From: Clostridia bacterium
GTDB lineage: Bacteria; Bacillota; Clostridia; Christensenellales; Aristaeellaceae
Direction: 5' to 3'
Length of the DNA: 64,000 nt
Assembly: GCA_017552535.1 (NCBI GenBank)
Contig: JAFZPV010000038.1
Coordinates: forward strand, 1-64,000
Shown here: positions 33,229 to 41,424 of the stretch, one piece after another
How the letters are laid out: every line of letters begins with the position of its first letter
How positions within the stretch are numbered: the stretch's first letter is position 1
The notes under the pieces: model-generated
What the model was told of the DNA's origin: nothing
What the model saw: the letters and a program-made list of their open reading frames with translations, nothing else
Database searches by the model: none
Position numbers and translations under genes: made by a program

Positions 33229-34557
33229 ATGGCAAGACCTTTGGTTGCGATCGTGGGCAGGCCAAACGTCGGCAAGTCTACGTTTTTCAATAAAATGTCC
33301 GGCAAGCGTATCGCCATCGTAGAAGATACGCCCGGTGTAACGCGGGACCGCGTTTATGCGGACTGCGAATGGCTGGACCATAAATTCACCCTGATCGATA
33401 CCGGCGGCATCGATCCCCACAGCGAAGATCCGCTGCTCAAGCAGATGCGGCGCCAGGCTGAGATCGCCATAGAGACTTGCGACGTGATCCTTTTCTTCGT
33501 GGACGGCAGGCAGGGCCTGACCGCGGACGACGAAACGGTGGCGGATATGCTTCGCCGCGCCGGCAAGCCCGTGATCCTGGTGGTGAACAAGATCGACAAC
33601 GTGAAGCTGATGGACGAAGTATACGATTTCTATCAGCTCGGCATCGGCGATCCAATCGGCATCTCCAGCCTGAATCTGCTGAATCTGGGCGACCTGCTGG
33701 ATCTGATCGTCGGCTATTTCCCTGAGGACGCGGACGCACCCGACGATGATCCTGCCGTTTCCATCGCCGTGGTAGGCAAGCCCAACGTGGGCAAATCCTC
33801 TCTGGTCAACCGGATACTCGGCGAAGAACGCGTGATGGTGAGCGATATCGCGGGTACCACCAGAGACGCCATCGACACGCGCTTCAAAGACGGTGAAGAC
33901 GAATACGTCATCATCGACACGGCGGGCATTCGACGCAGGCGCGCCATAGAATATCAGTCGCTGGAGCGGTTTTCCGTGGTCAGATCTTTTGCGGCCATCG
34001 ACCGCTGTGACGTGGCGCTGCTTCTGATAGACGCAAAAGAAGGCATCAGCGAGCAGGATACGAAGATCGCCGGCTATATAGACGAAAAAGGCAAGCCCGC
34101 CGTGATCGTGATCAACAAATGGGACGCCCTCGAAAAAGAGACCGGCACCCTTGAAAAGTTCACAAAAGACGTTCGGGAAAAGCTGAAGTTCATGGAATAT
34201 GCGCCCATCGTTTCCATATCCGCGCTTACAGGTCAGAGGGTGAACCGGGTGCTGTCCATGGTAAAGAGCGTGTACGAACAGGCGAGCCGCCGCATCACCA
34301 CGGGGCTTCTCAACGATATCCTGACGGACGCCCAGACGGCTCTGCAGCCGCCGGCCACGTCCGGAAGACGTCTGCGCATCTATTATGCAACACAGCAGGC
34401 AACGAACCCGCCCACCTTCGTCCTTTTTATAAACGACGAAACGCTCATGCATTTCTCCTATCAGCGGTATCTCGAAAACCGTTTCCGCCAGGCGTTTGGA
34501 TTTGAAGGCACGCCCCTCAAATTCATACTTCGCCAGAAAGGGAGCAGCGAGGAATGA
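33229..34557 (+). CDS. der: Ribosome-biogenesis GTPase Der (EngA)
   Basis: A 442-residue protein with two tandem GTPase domains and a C-terminal KH-like domain; it assembles the 50S subunit. First P-loop GRPNVGKST, switch DTPGVTRD, DTGG, and NKID. Second P-loop GKPNVGKSS, DTAGIRRR, NKWD. The KH-like end has FVLFINDETLMHFSYQRYLE. The ATG at 33229 is chosen because CGGAG lies 6 bases before it; an ATG 6 bases earlier touches that site. The gene overlaps plsY by 4 bases. Confidence 0.97.
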   Translation: MARPLVAIVGRPNVGKSTFFNKMSGKRIAIVEDTPGVTRDRVYADCEWLDHKFTLIDTGGIDPHSEDPLLKQMRRQAEIAIETCDVILFFVDGRQGLTADDETVADMLRRAGKPVILVVNKIDNVKLMDEVYDFYQLGIGDPIGISSLNLLNLGDLLDLIVGYFPEDADAPDDDPAVSIAVVGKPNVGKSSLVNRILGEERVMVSDIAGTTRDAIDTRFKDGEDEYVIIDTAGIRRRRAIEYQSLERFSVVRSFAAIDRCDVALLLIDAKEGISEQDTKIAGYIDEKGKPAVIVINKWDALEKETGTLEKFTKDVREKLKFMEYAPIVSISALTGQRVNRVLSMVKSVYEQASRRITTGLLNDILTDAQTALQPPATSGRRLRIYYATQQATNPPTFVLFINDETLMHFSYQRYLENRFRQAFGFEGTPLKFILRQKGSSEE

Positions 34558-35216
34558 AAACAGCTCTTTTATACCTTGCTTCTTCGCTTGTCGGCTATCT
34601 GCTCGGCTCGTTTTCAACGGGCGTGGTGGTCGCACGGCTGTACGGAGATGTGGATATACGCAATTATGGCAGCGGCAACGTGGGCATGACGAATGTTATG
34701 CGCACCCTGGGCTGGGTGCCCAGCTTTTTGACGCTGGCAGGCGATGCGCTGAAGGGCCTTCTGGCCGCCTGGCTCGGCAGACTGATCGCCGGAGAGATCG
34801 GAATGCATCTTGGCGGGCTTTTCGCCGTGGTGGGACACAACTGGCCTGTGTTTTTCCGCTTCAAGGGCGGCAAAGGCATGTCCACTTCCCTCGGATATCT
34901 GATCATTTCAGACTTGCGGATCGCCCTGATCGAATTTACCGTTCAGGTGACCATCGTGCTGGCAACGGGCCTTATGTCCCTGGCTTCCATAATAACGGCG
35001 ATCCTGCTGCCCATCATCACGATCATCTTCTGGCCCGGCAGCGCCCCCTATATCGTTACCGCTGTCATTCTTTGCGCGCTCGCGCTTTACTCGCACAGAG
35101 AGAACATCAAGCGCCTGCTGGCAGGCAGGGAGAATAAACTCAACGCCAATAAGATCACGGAAATATCCAAAAAAATGGTGCAAAAGCTCAAGGACAGGAG
35201 GAACAAAACCAAATGA
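34554..35216 (+). CDS. plsY: Acyl-phosphate:glycerol-3-phosphate acyltransferase PlsY
   Basis: A 220-residue membrane enzyme that acylates glycerol-3-phosphate at position 1 from acyl-phosphate, starting phospholipid synthesis. Motifs: LLGSFSTGVVVARL, RNYGSGNVGMTNVMRTLGW and VVGHNWPVFFRFKGGKGMST. Five or more helices. It overlaps both der and xylB by 4 bases (ATGA). der-plsY is a common pair; the addition of a sugar kinase is unusual. Confidence 0.95.
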   Translation: MKTALLYLASSLVGYLLGSFSTGVVVARLYGDVDIRNYGSGNVGMTNVMRTLGWVPSFLTLAGDALKGLLAAWLGRLIAGEIGMHLGGLFAVVGHNWPVFFRFKGGKGMSTSLGYLIISDLRIALIEFTVQVTIVLATGLMSLASIITAILLPIITIIFWPGSAPYIVTAVILCALALYSHRENIKRLLAGRENKLNANKITEISKKMVQKLKDRRNKTK

Positions 35217-36733
35217 GCAGATATCTGATCGGACTCGACGTAGGCACCTCCGGCGCAAAATGCATTCTTTGCGACGACCAGGGCAAGGTGCTGGCATCCT
35301 CGACGCAGGAATACCCGCTGTATACACCCAAGCCCGGCTGGGCGGAGCAGGACCCGGAAGACTGGTGGCAGGGCGTAAAAAGAGGCCTGAAAGCCATACT
35401 GGCAAAGCATCCGGTACAAAAAGGCGAGCTGGCCGGTATATCCTTTTCCGGTCAGATGCACGGCCTTGTGGCGCTTGACGAAAACATGCAGGTCATCCGT
35501 CCTTCCATCCTCTGGTGCGACCAGCGCACGCAGAAGCAGTGCGACGAGATCACCGAAATGGCGGGCGGCCTTGATTCTCTCCTTGGCTATACCAACAACC
35601 GTATGCTTACCGGCTATACCGGCGGCAAGATCCTGTGGCTCAAGGAAGAGGAGCCCGAAGCCTTCGTGCGCATGAAGGTGTTCGTCTGTCCCAAGGATTA
35701 TATCCGGTATAAGCTTACCGGAAAGATCGCCATCGATATGTCGGACGCTTCCGGCACCGGCTTTTTCGATACGAAGAACCGCAAATGGAGCGACGAGCTG
35801 ATCGCCCGCTGCGGGCTTGACAAGGCCATCTTCCCGGACTGCCTTGAATCTGTTGACCTGGCAGGCACCGTTACAAAGGAAGCGGCGGAAGAAACAGGCC
35901 TTGAGGAATGCGCGAACGTATATGCCGGCGGCGGTGACGCCGTGATCCAGACCACGGGCACCGGGCTTGTGGAGCCGGGCGTGCTGGGCGTCGTGATCGG
36001 CACCAGCGGGAACGTCTCCATGGGCATGAACGCGTTTGGCCCTAATCCCGAAGGCAAGCTGCAGATGTTCTGCAACAACGACAAAACCCTCTGGCACTGC
36101 TTCGGCTGCACCCTCACTGCCGGCGGCGCGCTGAGCTGGTTTACCAAAACGCTCTGCGGAGAAGACAAAGCGGACGCCCAGAAGCTTGGCAAAAACGTGT
36201 ATGCCCTGTTAGACGAAAGGGCTGCAGAGGTGCCTGCCGGTTCAAACGGCGTGCTGTTCGCGCCGTATCTCACGGGCGAGCGCTGCCCCTATCCGGACCC
36301 CAACGCCAGGGGCATCTTCTACGGCCTGAGCCTCGGCACCACCCGCGCCGACATGGCAAGAGCGGTGATGGAGGGCGTGACCTTCAGCTTAAAGCAGGTA
36401 GTGGAGCTGATGGCGGCGCAGGTGCGTCCCGAAAAGGTATATCTTTCCGGCGGCGGCGCCTCCAGCGAACTGTGGAAGCAGATGGCAGCGGACATATTCG
36501 AGCTGCCTGTATACACCATGTCTGCCGCGAAGGAAGGCGGCGCTTACGGCGCTGTGCTGGCCGCAGGCGTGGGCGCAGGTATCTGGAAAGATCTGCACGA
36601 AGCCATCAAGGTACTGCGTGAAGACGAAAAGAGCTACCAGCCGAATCCCGAAGTGATCCCGGCATACAGAAAGGCCTACGAAAAGTACAAAGCCATCTAC
36701 GCGGCCAACAAACCGCTGTTCGATATGGAATAA
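35213..36733 (+). CDS. xylB: Xylulokinase
   Basis: A 506-residue FGGY-family kinase that phosphorylates D-xylulose to xylulose-5-phosphate. The N-terminal YLIGLDVGTSGAKCILCDD is the phosphate-1 loop. GISFSGQMHGLVALD carries the Q-M-H substrate motif specific to xylulokinases. YLSGGGASSELWKQMAADI is the adenosine motif. The length is normal. ATGA overlap with plsY ties it to housekeeping genes; no xylA is nearby. The pentose could also come from uronate or fucose-type pathways. Two hairpins follow the stop. Confidence 0.93.
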   Translation: MSRYLIGLDVGTSGAKCILCDDQGKVLASSTQEYPLYTPKPGWAEQDPEDWWQGVKRGLKAILAKHPVQKGELAGISFSGQMHGLVALDENMQVIRPSILWCDQRTQKQCDEITEMAGGLDSLLGYTNNRMLTGYTGGKILWLKEEEPEAFVRMKVFVCPKDYIRYKLTGKIAIDMSDASGTGFFDTKNRKWSDELIARCGLDKAIFPDCLESVDLAGTVTKEAAEETGLEECANVYAGGGDAVIQTTGTGLVEPGVLGVVIGTSGNVSMGMNAFGPNPEGKLQMFCNNDKTLWHCFGCTLTAGGALSWFTKTLCGEDKADAQKLGKNVYALLDERAAEVPAGSNGVLFAPYLTGERCPYPDPNARGIFYGLSLGTTRADMARAVMEGVTFSLKQVVELMAAQVRPEKVYLSGGGASSELWKQMAADIFELPVYTMSAAKEGGAYGAVLAAGVGAGIWKDLHEAIKVLREDEKSYQPNPEVIPAYRKAYEKYKAIYAANKPLFDME

Positions 36734-36738
36734 AAACA

Positions 36739-36799
36739 GGGGCTGTTGCACAGCCCCTCGTTGGAAATGAAATAAGATTTCATTTCCAACGGTTTAGTT
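36739..36799 (+). terminator. Tandem hairpins after xylB
   Basis: Stem AGGGGCTG/CAGCCCCT (36739-36758), then a perfect 15-bp stem CGTTGGAAATGAAAT/ATTTCATTTCCAACG (36759-36773 and 36777-36791), then GTTTAGTTTTGG. Probably ends xylB transcription. A homologous hairpin occurs at 49904-49962. Confidence 0.65.
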
Positions 36800-36803
36800 T
36801 TGG
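36743..36803 (+). repeat. Dispersed hairpin repeat, copy A
   Basis: Shared frame with copy B (49904-49962): CTGTTGCACA, 10 bases, GGAAATGAAA, AAGATTTCATTTCC, 9 bases, GTTTTGG. The lower stem differs (CGTT/AACG here) but still pairs. Confidence 0.7.
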
Positions 36804-37079
36804 GCACATTTGAACCGTTTTATCCGAAACGTCAATCTTTCACCAGCTTGTGCAACAGGTTTTCAGTTTTTTCTGAAATGCCTGCGGCCATTTCCGGGCG
36901 AAAAAACTGCATAGTAGCGATTCTTTGCTCTCGGCGGGCAAGCTCGCCTTCGCAAAAATCGCTCCTCGGGCCGGCAAAGCTGGCCCTGCGGATTGAAATT
37001 GGAGGGGTAAACCCCTCCAAACCACCGAGTGGGTTTTCCCTACTTATGCAACAGCTTCGATTCCGACATGGAGAAAGTT

Positions 37080-38255
37080 ATGTACACATCCGAGCAGATT
37101 AAGCAAATGGCCCGTGAGCAGTATGAATGGGCCGTGAATACCAGAAGGGCGCTGCACCGCATACCGGAAAAAGGGTTTGAAGAACATAAGACCAGGGCGC
37201 TGATCGCCCAAAGGCTTGAGGAGATCGGGCTTGAGTATGATATGCCCTCCGGCGGCTGGATCACGGCGTATGTGCCCGGGAACCAGCCGGGCAAGATAAC
37301 TGCCATCCGCGCAGACTTCGACGCGCTTCCCATCACGGAGCCTGAAGGCTGTCCCTTCGGCAGCGTTCATCCGGGTTATATGCACGCCTGCGGGCACGAT
37401 ATGCACACCGCCGTCCTGTTGTCTCTTGGCCGCCTGTTAAATAACGCGCCGGAGGGATTTCCCGGTGGCTGCCTGTTGATGTTCGAACCAGCGGAGGAGA
37501 CCGAGGGCGGCGCAAAACCCATGGCGAAATCCGGCATGATGGAAAAGTACGGTGTTGACCGCGTGTACGGCCTTCACGTGATGCCGCGGCTCATCGCAGG
37601 TCAGGTGGAAACGCGCCCGCTGACTTTGAATGCCGGCACAGACAGCGTGTTTATCCGGGTACGCGGCACGCGCTCCCACGGCGCATATCCCGAAAACGGG
37701 ACGGACGCCATCGTGTGCGCCTCAGCTCTGGTCACAGCGCTTCAGACACTTGTGTCCCGCAACGTATCGCCCCTGGAAAACGCCGTGCTTACCATCGGCA
37801 CGATAAAGGGCGGCGAAGCTTCCAACATCATCTGCGACAAAGTGGAGATGACCGGGACCCTGCGCACGGCGGACAGAACGCTGCACGACAAAATGGTCAG
37901 GCGCATCCTGGAGACTTGTGAAGGCACGGGAAAAGCCTTCGGATGCCGCATAGAGGCGGAGGTAAAAGAGGGTTACAGCGCCCTTGTAAATACGCCGGAA
38001 CATGCAGCGCGCGTTCTGGAAACAGCCAAGGAGCTTTTTGGCAGCGAAAACGCCCTCATCAAAGAAGCCCCCAGCATGGGAGCTGAGGACTTCTCTTATT
38101 TTCTGGATCACGCACCGGGCGCGTTCTTCCACGTGGGCTGTTCGCCGGACGCAGATCACATCGGCGCGCCCCTGCACAGCGAAAAGTTCTGCCCGGACGA
38201 AAGGGCGATGGAAATCGGCATCGCGATGGAAGCCGCGCTGGTCATGCGTCCCTGA
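37080..38255 (+). CDS. M20 family amidohydrolase (first copy)
   Basis: A 391-residue zinc-dependent amidohydrolase of the M20D group, acting on N-acyl amino acids, hippurate, indole-amino acids or N-acetyl-diaminopimelate. Metal ligands: MHACGHDMHT (Cys and His), LMFEPAEETEGGA (Glu pair), the YGLHVMPRL His, and a C-terminal His. GAEDFSYFL is the conserved C-terminal motif. The ATG at 37080 has GGAG 6 bases upstream; an ATG 12 bases earlier overlaps that site. The upstream DNA is the hairpin-rich block, so a promoter is not clear. A homologue lies at 44817-45977. Confidence 0.88.
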   Translation: MYTSEQIKQMAREQYEWAVNTRRALHRIPEKGFEEHKTRALIAQRLEEIGLEYDMPSGGWITAYVPGNQPGKITAIRADFDALPITEPEGCPFGSVHPGYMHACGHDMHTAVLLSLGRLLNNAPEGFPGGCLLMFEPAEETEGGAKPMAKSGMMEKYGVDRVYGLHVMPRLIAGQVETRPLTLNAGTDSVFIRVRGTRSHGAYPENGTDAIVCASALVTALQTLVSRNVSPLENAVLTIGTIKGGEASNIICDKVEMTGTLRTADRTLHDKMVRRILETCEGTGKAFGCRIEAEVKEGYSALVNTPEHAARVLETAKELFGSENALIKEAPSMGAEDFSYFLDHAPGAFFHVGCSPDADHIGAPLHSEKFCPDERAMEIGIAMEAALVMRP

Positions 38256-38259
38256 GCGT

Positions 38260-39339
38260 TCAGATGCCAGCCCTTGCGCATTCTGCGCACATGATCAGGA
38301 ACGCGCCCACGCCGTGCAAATCGTTTACGGAGGTCGGACGGTTCAGGTAATGTTCAAGGTCTCCTACCCCGGTGCCGATGCAGACGTCTCCGATCAGAAG
38401 GTCTTTTCCGTCCTGCTTAAGTGAACGGATCACGCCTTCATATGCCTTTCGGGCCTTTTCAAGGCAGGAACCATCCATGAGACCCAGCCGTACAGACTTG
38501 CAAATTGCGGCGGCGTACAGGCAGGTGCATGAGTTTTCCGGCCAGTTGCGTTCATCGTCCGGGCGGTTCGTCACCTGATACCACCTTCCGTCCGCGCCCT
38601 GGTATGGCAGAAGGGCACAGAGCAGATCGGTCGTCTCTTTTTCAAGCTCGCGCCGCTTCGGATGGTCCGCGGGGAAGAAATCCAGATCATTGAGTATCGC
38701 AACGCCCACCCAGCCCATGGAGCGCCCCCAGAACTCCGGCGAGCGCCCGGTAACGGGATCGGCCCATTCCTGCACGCGGTCGTGATCCCAGGCGTGGTAC
38801 ATAAGGCCGGTGGATTCGTCCCGGGTCTTATTGCCCATCATCAGGGCCTGACCGGCTACGAAGTCGAAGTATTCGGGCCTGTCAAAGGTCTTTGCGTATT
38901 CCGCTACGATCGGGCCGGCCATGTACAGCCCGTCCAGCCACATCTGCTGCGGATAGCGTTCCTTGTGCCAGAGCCCGCCTTCCTGATTCTTCGGAAAGCG
39001 CATCACCGTGTCGGTCAGCGTATCGAGCGCGGTCTTATAGCGGCTGTCCCCGGTCCGCTTCAAAAGCGGATACAGCAGGATGCCGGGCTGCACATCGTCC
39101 AGCTGGCTTGAATCAAAACCTGATATGGAGCCGTCGGCGCCGATGTGACTGTCGCACCAGGCGCGCATGTACTCGAACCAGTCTTCGTTGCCGGTGAGAA
39201 GGTAGTTTTCATATACGCCGGAAAGAAATACGCCCTGATGGTAATGGAACCTGTCCCTGGGCGGAAGATCGACGGCTGGGAATTTGCGCATCATCGTCTC
39301 TATGGACATGCGGGCTGCTTCGAGCGGTTTGAGATACAT
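38260..39339 (-). CDS. GH105/GH88-type unsaturated rhamnogalacturonyl hydrolase
   Basis: A 359-residue alpha6/alpha6-barrel glycoside hydrolase. YPQQMWLDGLYMAGPIVAEY carries the general-acid Asp of the family (YteR/YesR type). YHAWDHDRVQEWADPVTG and FWGRSMGWVGVAIL complete the active-site cleft. It removes 4,5-unsaturated galacturonyl residues from pectin fragments produced by lyases. There is no signal peptide, so it works on imported oligosaccharides. GGAGG precedes the ATG. It converges with the M20 gene (4-base gap). An inverted repeat over its promoter may be an operator. Confidence 0.9.
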   Translation of the reverse strand: MYLKPLEAARMSIETMMRKFPAVDLPPRDRFHYHQGVFLSGVYENYLLTGNEDWFEYMRAWCDSHIGADGSISGFDSSQLDDVQPGILLYPLLKRTGDSRYKTALDTLTDTVMRFPKNQEGGLWHKERYPQQMWLDGLYMAGPIVAEYAKTFDRPEYFDFVAGQALMMGNKTRDESTGLMYHAWDHDRVQEWADPVTGRSPEFWGRSMGWVGVAILNDLDFFPADHPKRRELEKETTDLLCALLPYQGADGRWYQVTNRPDDERNWPENSCTCLYAAAICKSVRLGLMDGSCLEKARKAYEGVIRSLKQDGKDLLIGDVCIGTGVGDLEHYLNRPTSVNDLHGVGAFLIMCAECARAGI

Positions 39340-39370
39340 AGCCTGGCCTCCCTGAAATGATAGTGGCTAA

Positions 39371-39399
39371 AGTATAACAGGAAACGGTGCGCTTTGCAA
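39371..39399 (-). promoter_or_regulatory. Promoter of the GH105 gene
   Basis: On the minus strand TTGCAA (39399-39394), 17 bases, TATACT (39376-39371). Confidence 0.68.
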
Positions 39400-39403
39400 G
39401 CGC
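39389..39403. promoter_or_regulatory. Inverted repeat over the GH105 -35 box, candidate operator
   Basis: GCGCTT-TGC-AAGCGC, a perfect 6-bp inverted repeat with a 3-base centre, covering the -35 element. The AAGCGC half-site also appears in the palindrome upstream of uxaC (33163-33176). Confidence 0.4.
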
Positions 39404-39412
39404 GGTGAACAA

Positions 39413-40264
39413 ATGACCAGAAGCGAAAAAGACGAACGCATCCTCTGCTGGTTGTCGGAGTATCTGAACGTTTGCCCGGACGCCATCTCTCCGGACATGA
39501 TGCGCGGCATGGAGAACACAGGTTACGATCTGCCGAAAAGATATGCTCTTCTGGTGGGCGCTGTGCTGGGCCTCGAAGGCGCAGACATGCGGCGGCTGCT
39601 GGATGAGGCCGGGCGTTTATTCATTCCCTGCCGCGCTGAAACATTCAACAGCGATCCCTATCTTAAAACCTGTGTCTTTGACGATGAAAAGACAGGCTCC
39701 TGTGAGCTTAAGCGCTGTGCGTATGCTCCGTTTGAAGCCTTTCCCTGCGGTGAGATGACATGCTGGTCCGACGGCGCGGTCCTGCCCAGGATCGGATGGT
39801 TCGAAGAAAGCTTTTCCTATCCGGCACTGTATTCCGGCGGCAGGATGTACATGAGCGTTACGCCAAACGAGATCCTTACGATCTCGCCAGCCGCGAAAGA
39901 AGCCTCCGGCCATGTGCTCGCATTGGGATTGGGCATGGCGTATTTCGTTTTTATGGCCCAGCAGAATCCTTTGGTAGACGATATTGCGGTCGTAGAATAC
40001 AGCAAAGACGTGATCCGGCTTTATGAAAAATGCATAAAACAATGGTTGCCAAAGCCCGAAAAGGTGAATATAATATACGGCGATGCTTTTAAGAAGGCAC
40101 CGGAATTGTACCGCTCAGGCCGGTATGATTTCGTTTTTGCCGACCTTTGGCACGACGCTGCGGACGGCCCGGAAATGTACCTGAAGCTCAAAAACATGGA
40201 ACATCTTGCGTCCAAAGCAGTATTCAGATACTGGATCGAAGATACTTTGAAATACTACATATAG
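39413..40264 (+). CDS. Polyamine synthase-like SAM-dependent methyltransferase-fold protein
   Basis: A 283-residue protein. The C-terminal half has a Rossmann methyltransferase/spermidine-synthase fold: motif I HVLALGLGMAYFVFM, post-I acidic VVEYSKDVIRLYEK, and DFVFADLWHDAADG as motif IV. The N-terminal 110 residues are helical and contain several cysteines (FIPCRAETF, LKTCVF, SCELKRCAY). It lacks the full catalytic gate of spermidine synthase, so the reaction is unknown. The ribosome-binding site is weak. The DUF4317 gene follows after 9 bases, suggesting an operon. Confidence 0.68.
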   Translation: MTRSEKDERILCWLSEYLNVCPDAISPDMMRGMENTGYDLPKRYALLVGAVLGLEGADMRRLLDEAGRLFIPCRAETFNSDPYLKTCVFDDEKTGSCELKRCAYAPFEAFPCGEMTCWSDGAVLPRIGWFEESFSYPALYSGGRMYMSVTPNEILTISPAAKEASGHVLALGLGMAYFVFMAQQNPLVDDIAVVEYSKDVIRLYEKCIKQWLPKPEKVNIIYGDAFKKAPELYRSGRYDFVFADLWHDAADGPEMYLKLKNMEHLASKAVFRYWIEDTLKYYI

Positions 40265-40273
40265 AGGTCAAAC

Positions 40274-41410
40274 ATGAACAAAAATGACGTGAACAAGCTT
40301 AAACGCCGTCTCTCGCCCGACGGGCGCAATCCCATCGTGCTCAGGGGCTGGTATGTGAACAGCAAAAAAGTCATCGTGAGTGAATTCAGCCGCAGCTTTA
40401 TGTCGTTAAGCCAGCTGGAAAGCGAAAAGTACACGCAGATATTCAAGCGCGTGCTGTCCGGTGATATCGGCAGGAACCTCACCGTGGCGAAATTCCCCCT
40501 GGGCGAGGTGATGGAAGGCAAGATACACGCGCGCCTGATGCAGCTGGTGTCTTCGGACCTTACGGATGAGGAAGCGCTGGGCGGCTTTATACAGGGTCTC
40601 ATCGAAAGCACGAAGCTGGAAGGCAACAATCTAATCCTCCTTTTGCACGATACGTACGATACGGATTACAAGGCGTCCCAGCATGACGAAGGCGCCATAG
40701 ACGAGAGCCTTCCTTCCAACGTATTCCGCTACGTGCTGTGCGCGGTCTGCCCGGTAAAGCAGGGCAAAAGCCAGTTAAGCTACGATGAGGCCGAAAACGA
40801 ATTCGTGGCCCGCGATACCGGCTGGACTGTGACAGCGCCGGTGATGGGCTTCCTGTTCCCCTGCTTTGAGGACATGTGCGCCAATATCTCCCAGGCACTT
40901 TTCTACGCCCGGGACGCGGGCGAAGACCACAGCGATTTTCTTACCTCCGTTCTGGCAGTCGAATCCGTGCAGGCGCCTCTGGAAAGCAAGGAGGCGTTCA
41001 AAGCCGTCCTCATGGATGCGCTGGAAGAGGAATGCAGTCTGGACGTGGTGCAAAGCGTGAACGGCCAGCTGATCGAAAGGCTGGAAGAAGAAAAGAAAGA
41101 CAAAACCAGCGAGCCTGGCCGCATCGGCGGTGAGGAACTGGCTAGGCTCCTGTCCGCTTCGGGCGTTTCGGACGACAAAGCCGACGTGTTCAGGGAAAAG
41201 TTTGAGCAGGAATTCGGCCAGGGCGCCGATCTTCCGCTTGCAGGCATCACGGACGAAAAGACCTTTGAACTCAAAACGCCGGACGTAGTGGTAAAGGTCA
41301 GCCCCAAGCAGGCCTCGCAGATCGAGACCCGCGTGATCGACGGCGTAAAATACATCCTGATCCCCGCGGACGACGGCGTGACCGTAAACGGGATCAGCAT
41401 AGACATTTAG
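40274..41410 (+). CDS. DUF4317 domain protein
   Basis: A 378-residue soluble protein matching the DUF4317 family of Clostridia, which starts N-K-x-x-V/I-N-x-x-(K/R) and includes the FKRVLSGDIGRNLTVAKFP segment seen here. Its function is unknown. A charged helical region (LIERLEEEKKDKTSEPGR, about 270-290) links two halves. The C-terminal VKVSPKQASQIETRVIDGVK leads to a short beta-rich end. AGAGGTC lies upstream of the ATG. It is followed by the DUF1294 gene after 14 bases. Confidence 0.85.
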   Translation: MNKNDVNKLKRRLSPDGRNPIVLRGWYVNSKKVIVSEFSRSFMSLSQLESEKYTQIFKRVLSGDIGRNLTVAKFPLGEVMEGKIHARLMQLVSSDLTDEEALGGFIQGLIESTKLEGNNLILLLHDTYDTDYKASQHDEGAIDESLPSNVFRYVLCAVCPVKQGKSQLSYDEAENEFVARDTGWTVTAPVMGFLFPCFEDMCANISQALFYARDAGEDHSDFLTSVLAVESVQAPLESKEAFKAVLMDALEEECSLDVVQSVNGQLIERLEEEKKDKTSEPGRIGGEELARLLSASGVSDDKADVFREKFEQEFGQGADLPLAGITDEKTFELKTPDVVVKVSPKQASQIETRVIDGVKYILIPADDGVTVNGISIDI

Positions 41411-41424
41411 CGGAGGAAAACGAC

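Larger units (their letters stand above)
36734..37079. other. 346-bp hairpin-rich noncoding block, MITE-like
   Basis: No gene. It holds successive perfect or near-perfect hairpins: 36739-36758 (AGGGGCTG/CAGCCCCT), 36759-36791 (15 bp), a TTTCAG/CTGAAA stem near 36862-36880, a nested stem AGCGAT..TTTGC/GCAAA.ATCGCT (about 36917-36963) enclosing GGCG/CGCC, GCCGGC/GCTGGC (about 36971-36985), and GGAGGGG/CCCCTCC (37001-37018). TGTTGCA motifs occur at 36744, inverted at 36850 and inverted at 37047, so the block is bounded by GCTGTTGCA inverted repeats (about 36742 and 37054). This suggests a small non-autonomous mobile element or a structured RNA. Confidence 0.5.

Noticed and set aside
36734..37079. 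A riboswitch or T-box controlling the M20 gene at 37080
   Set aside because: The hairpins do not match a known riboswitch layout that I recognise, and related hairpin sequence occurs elsewhere as a repeat (49904-49962).
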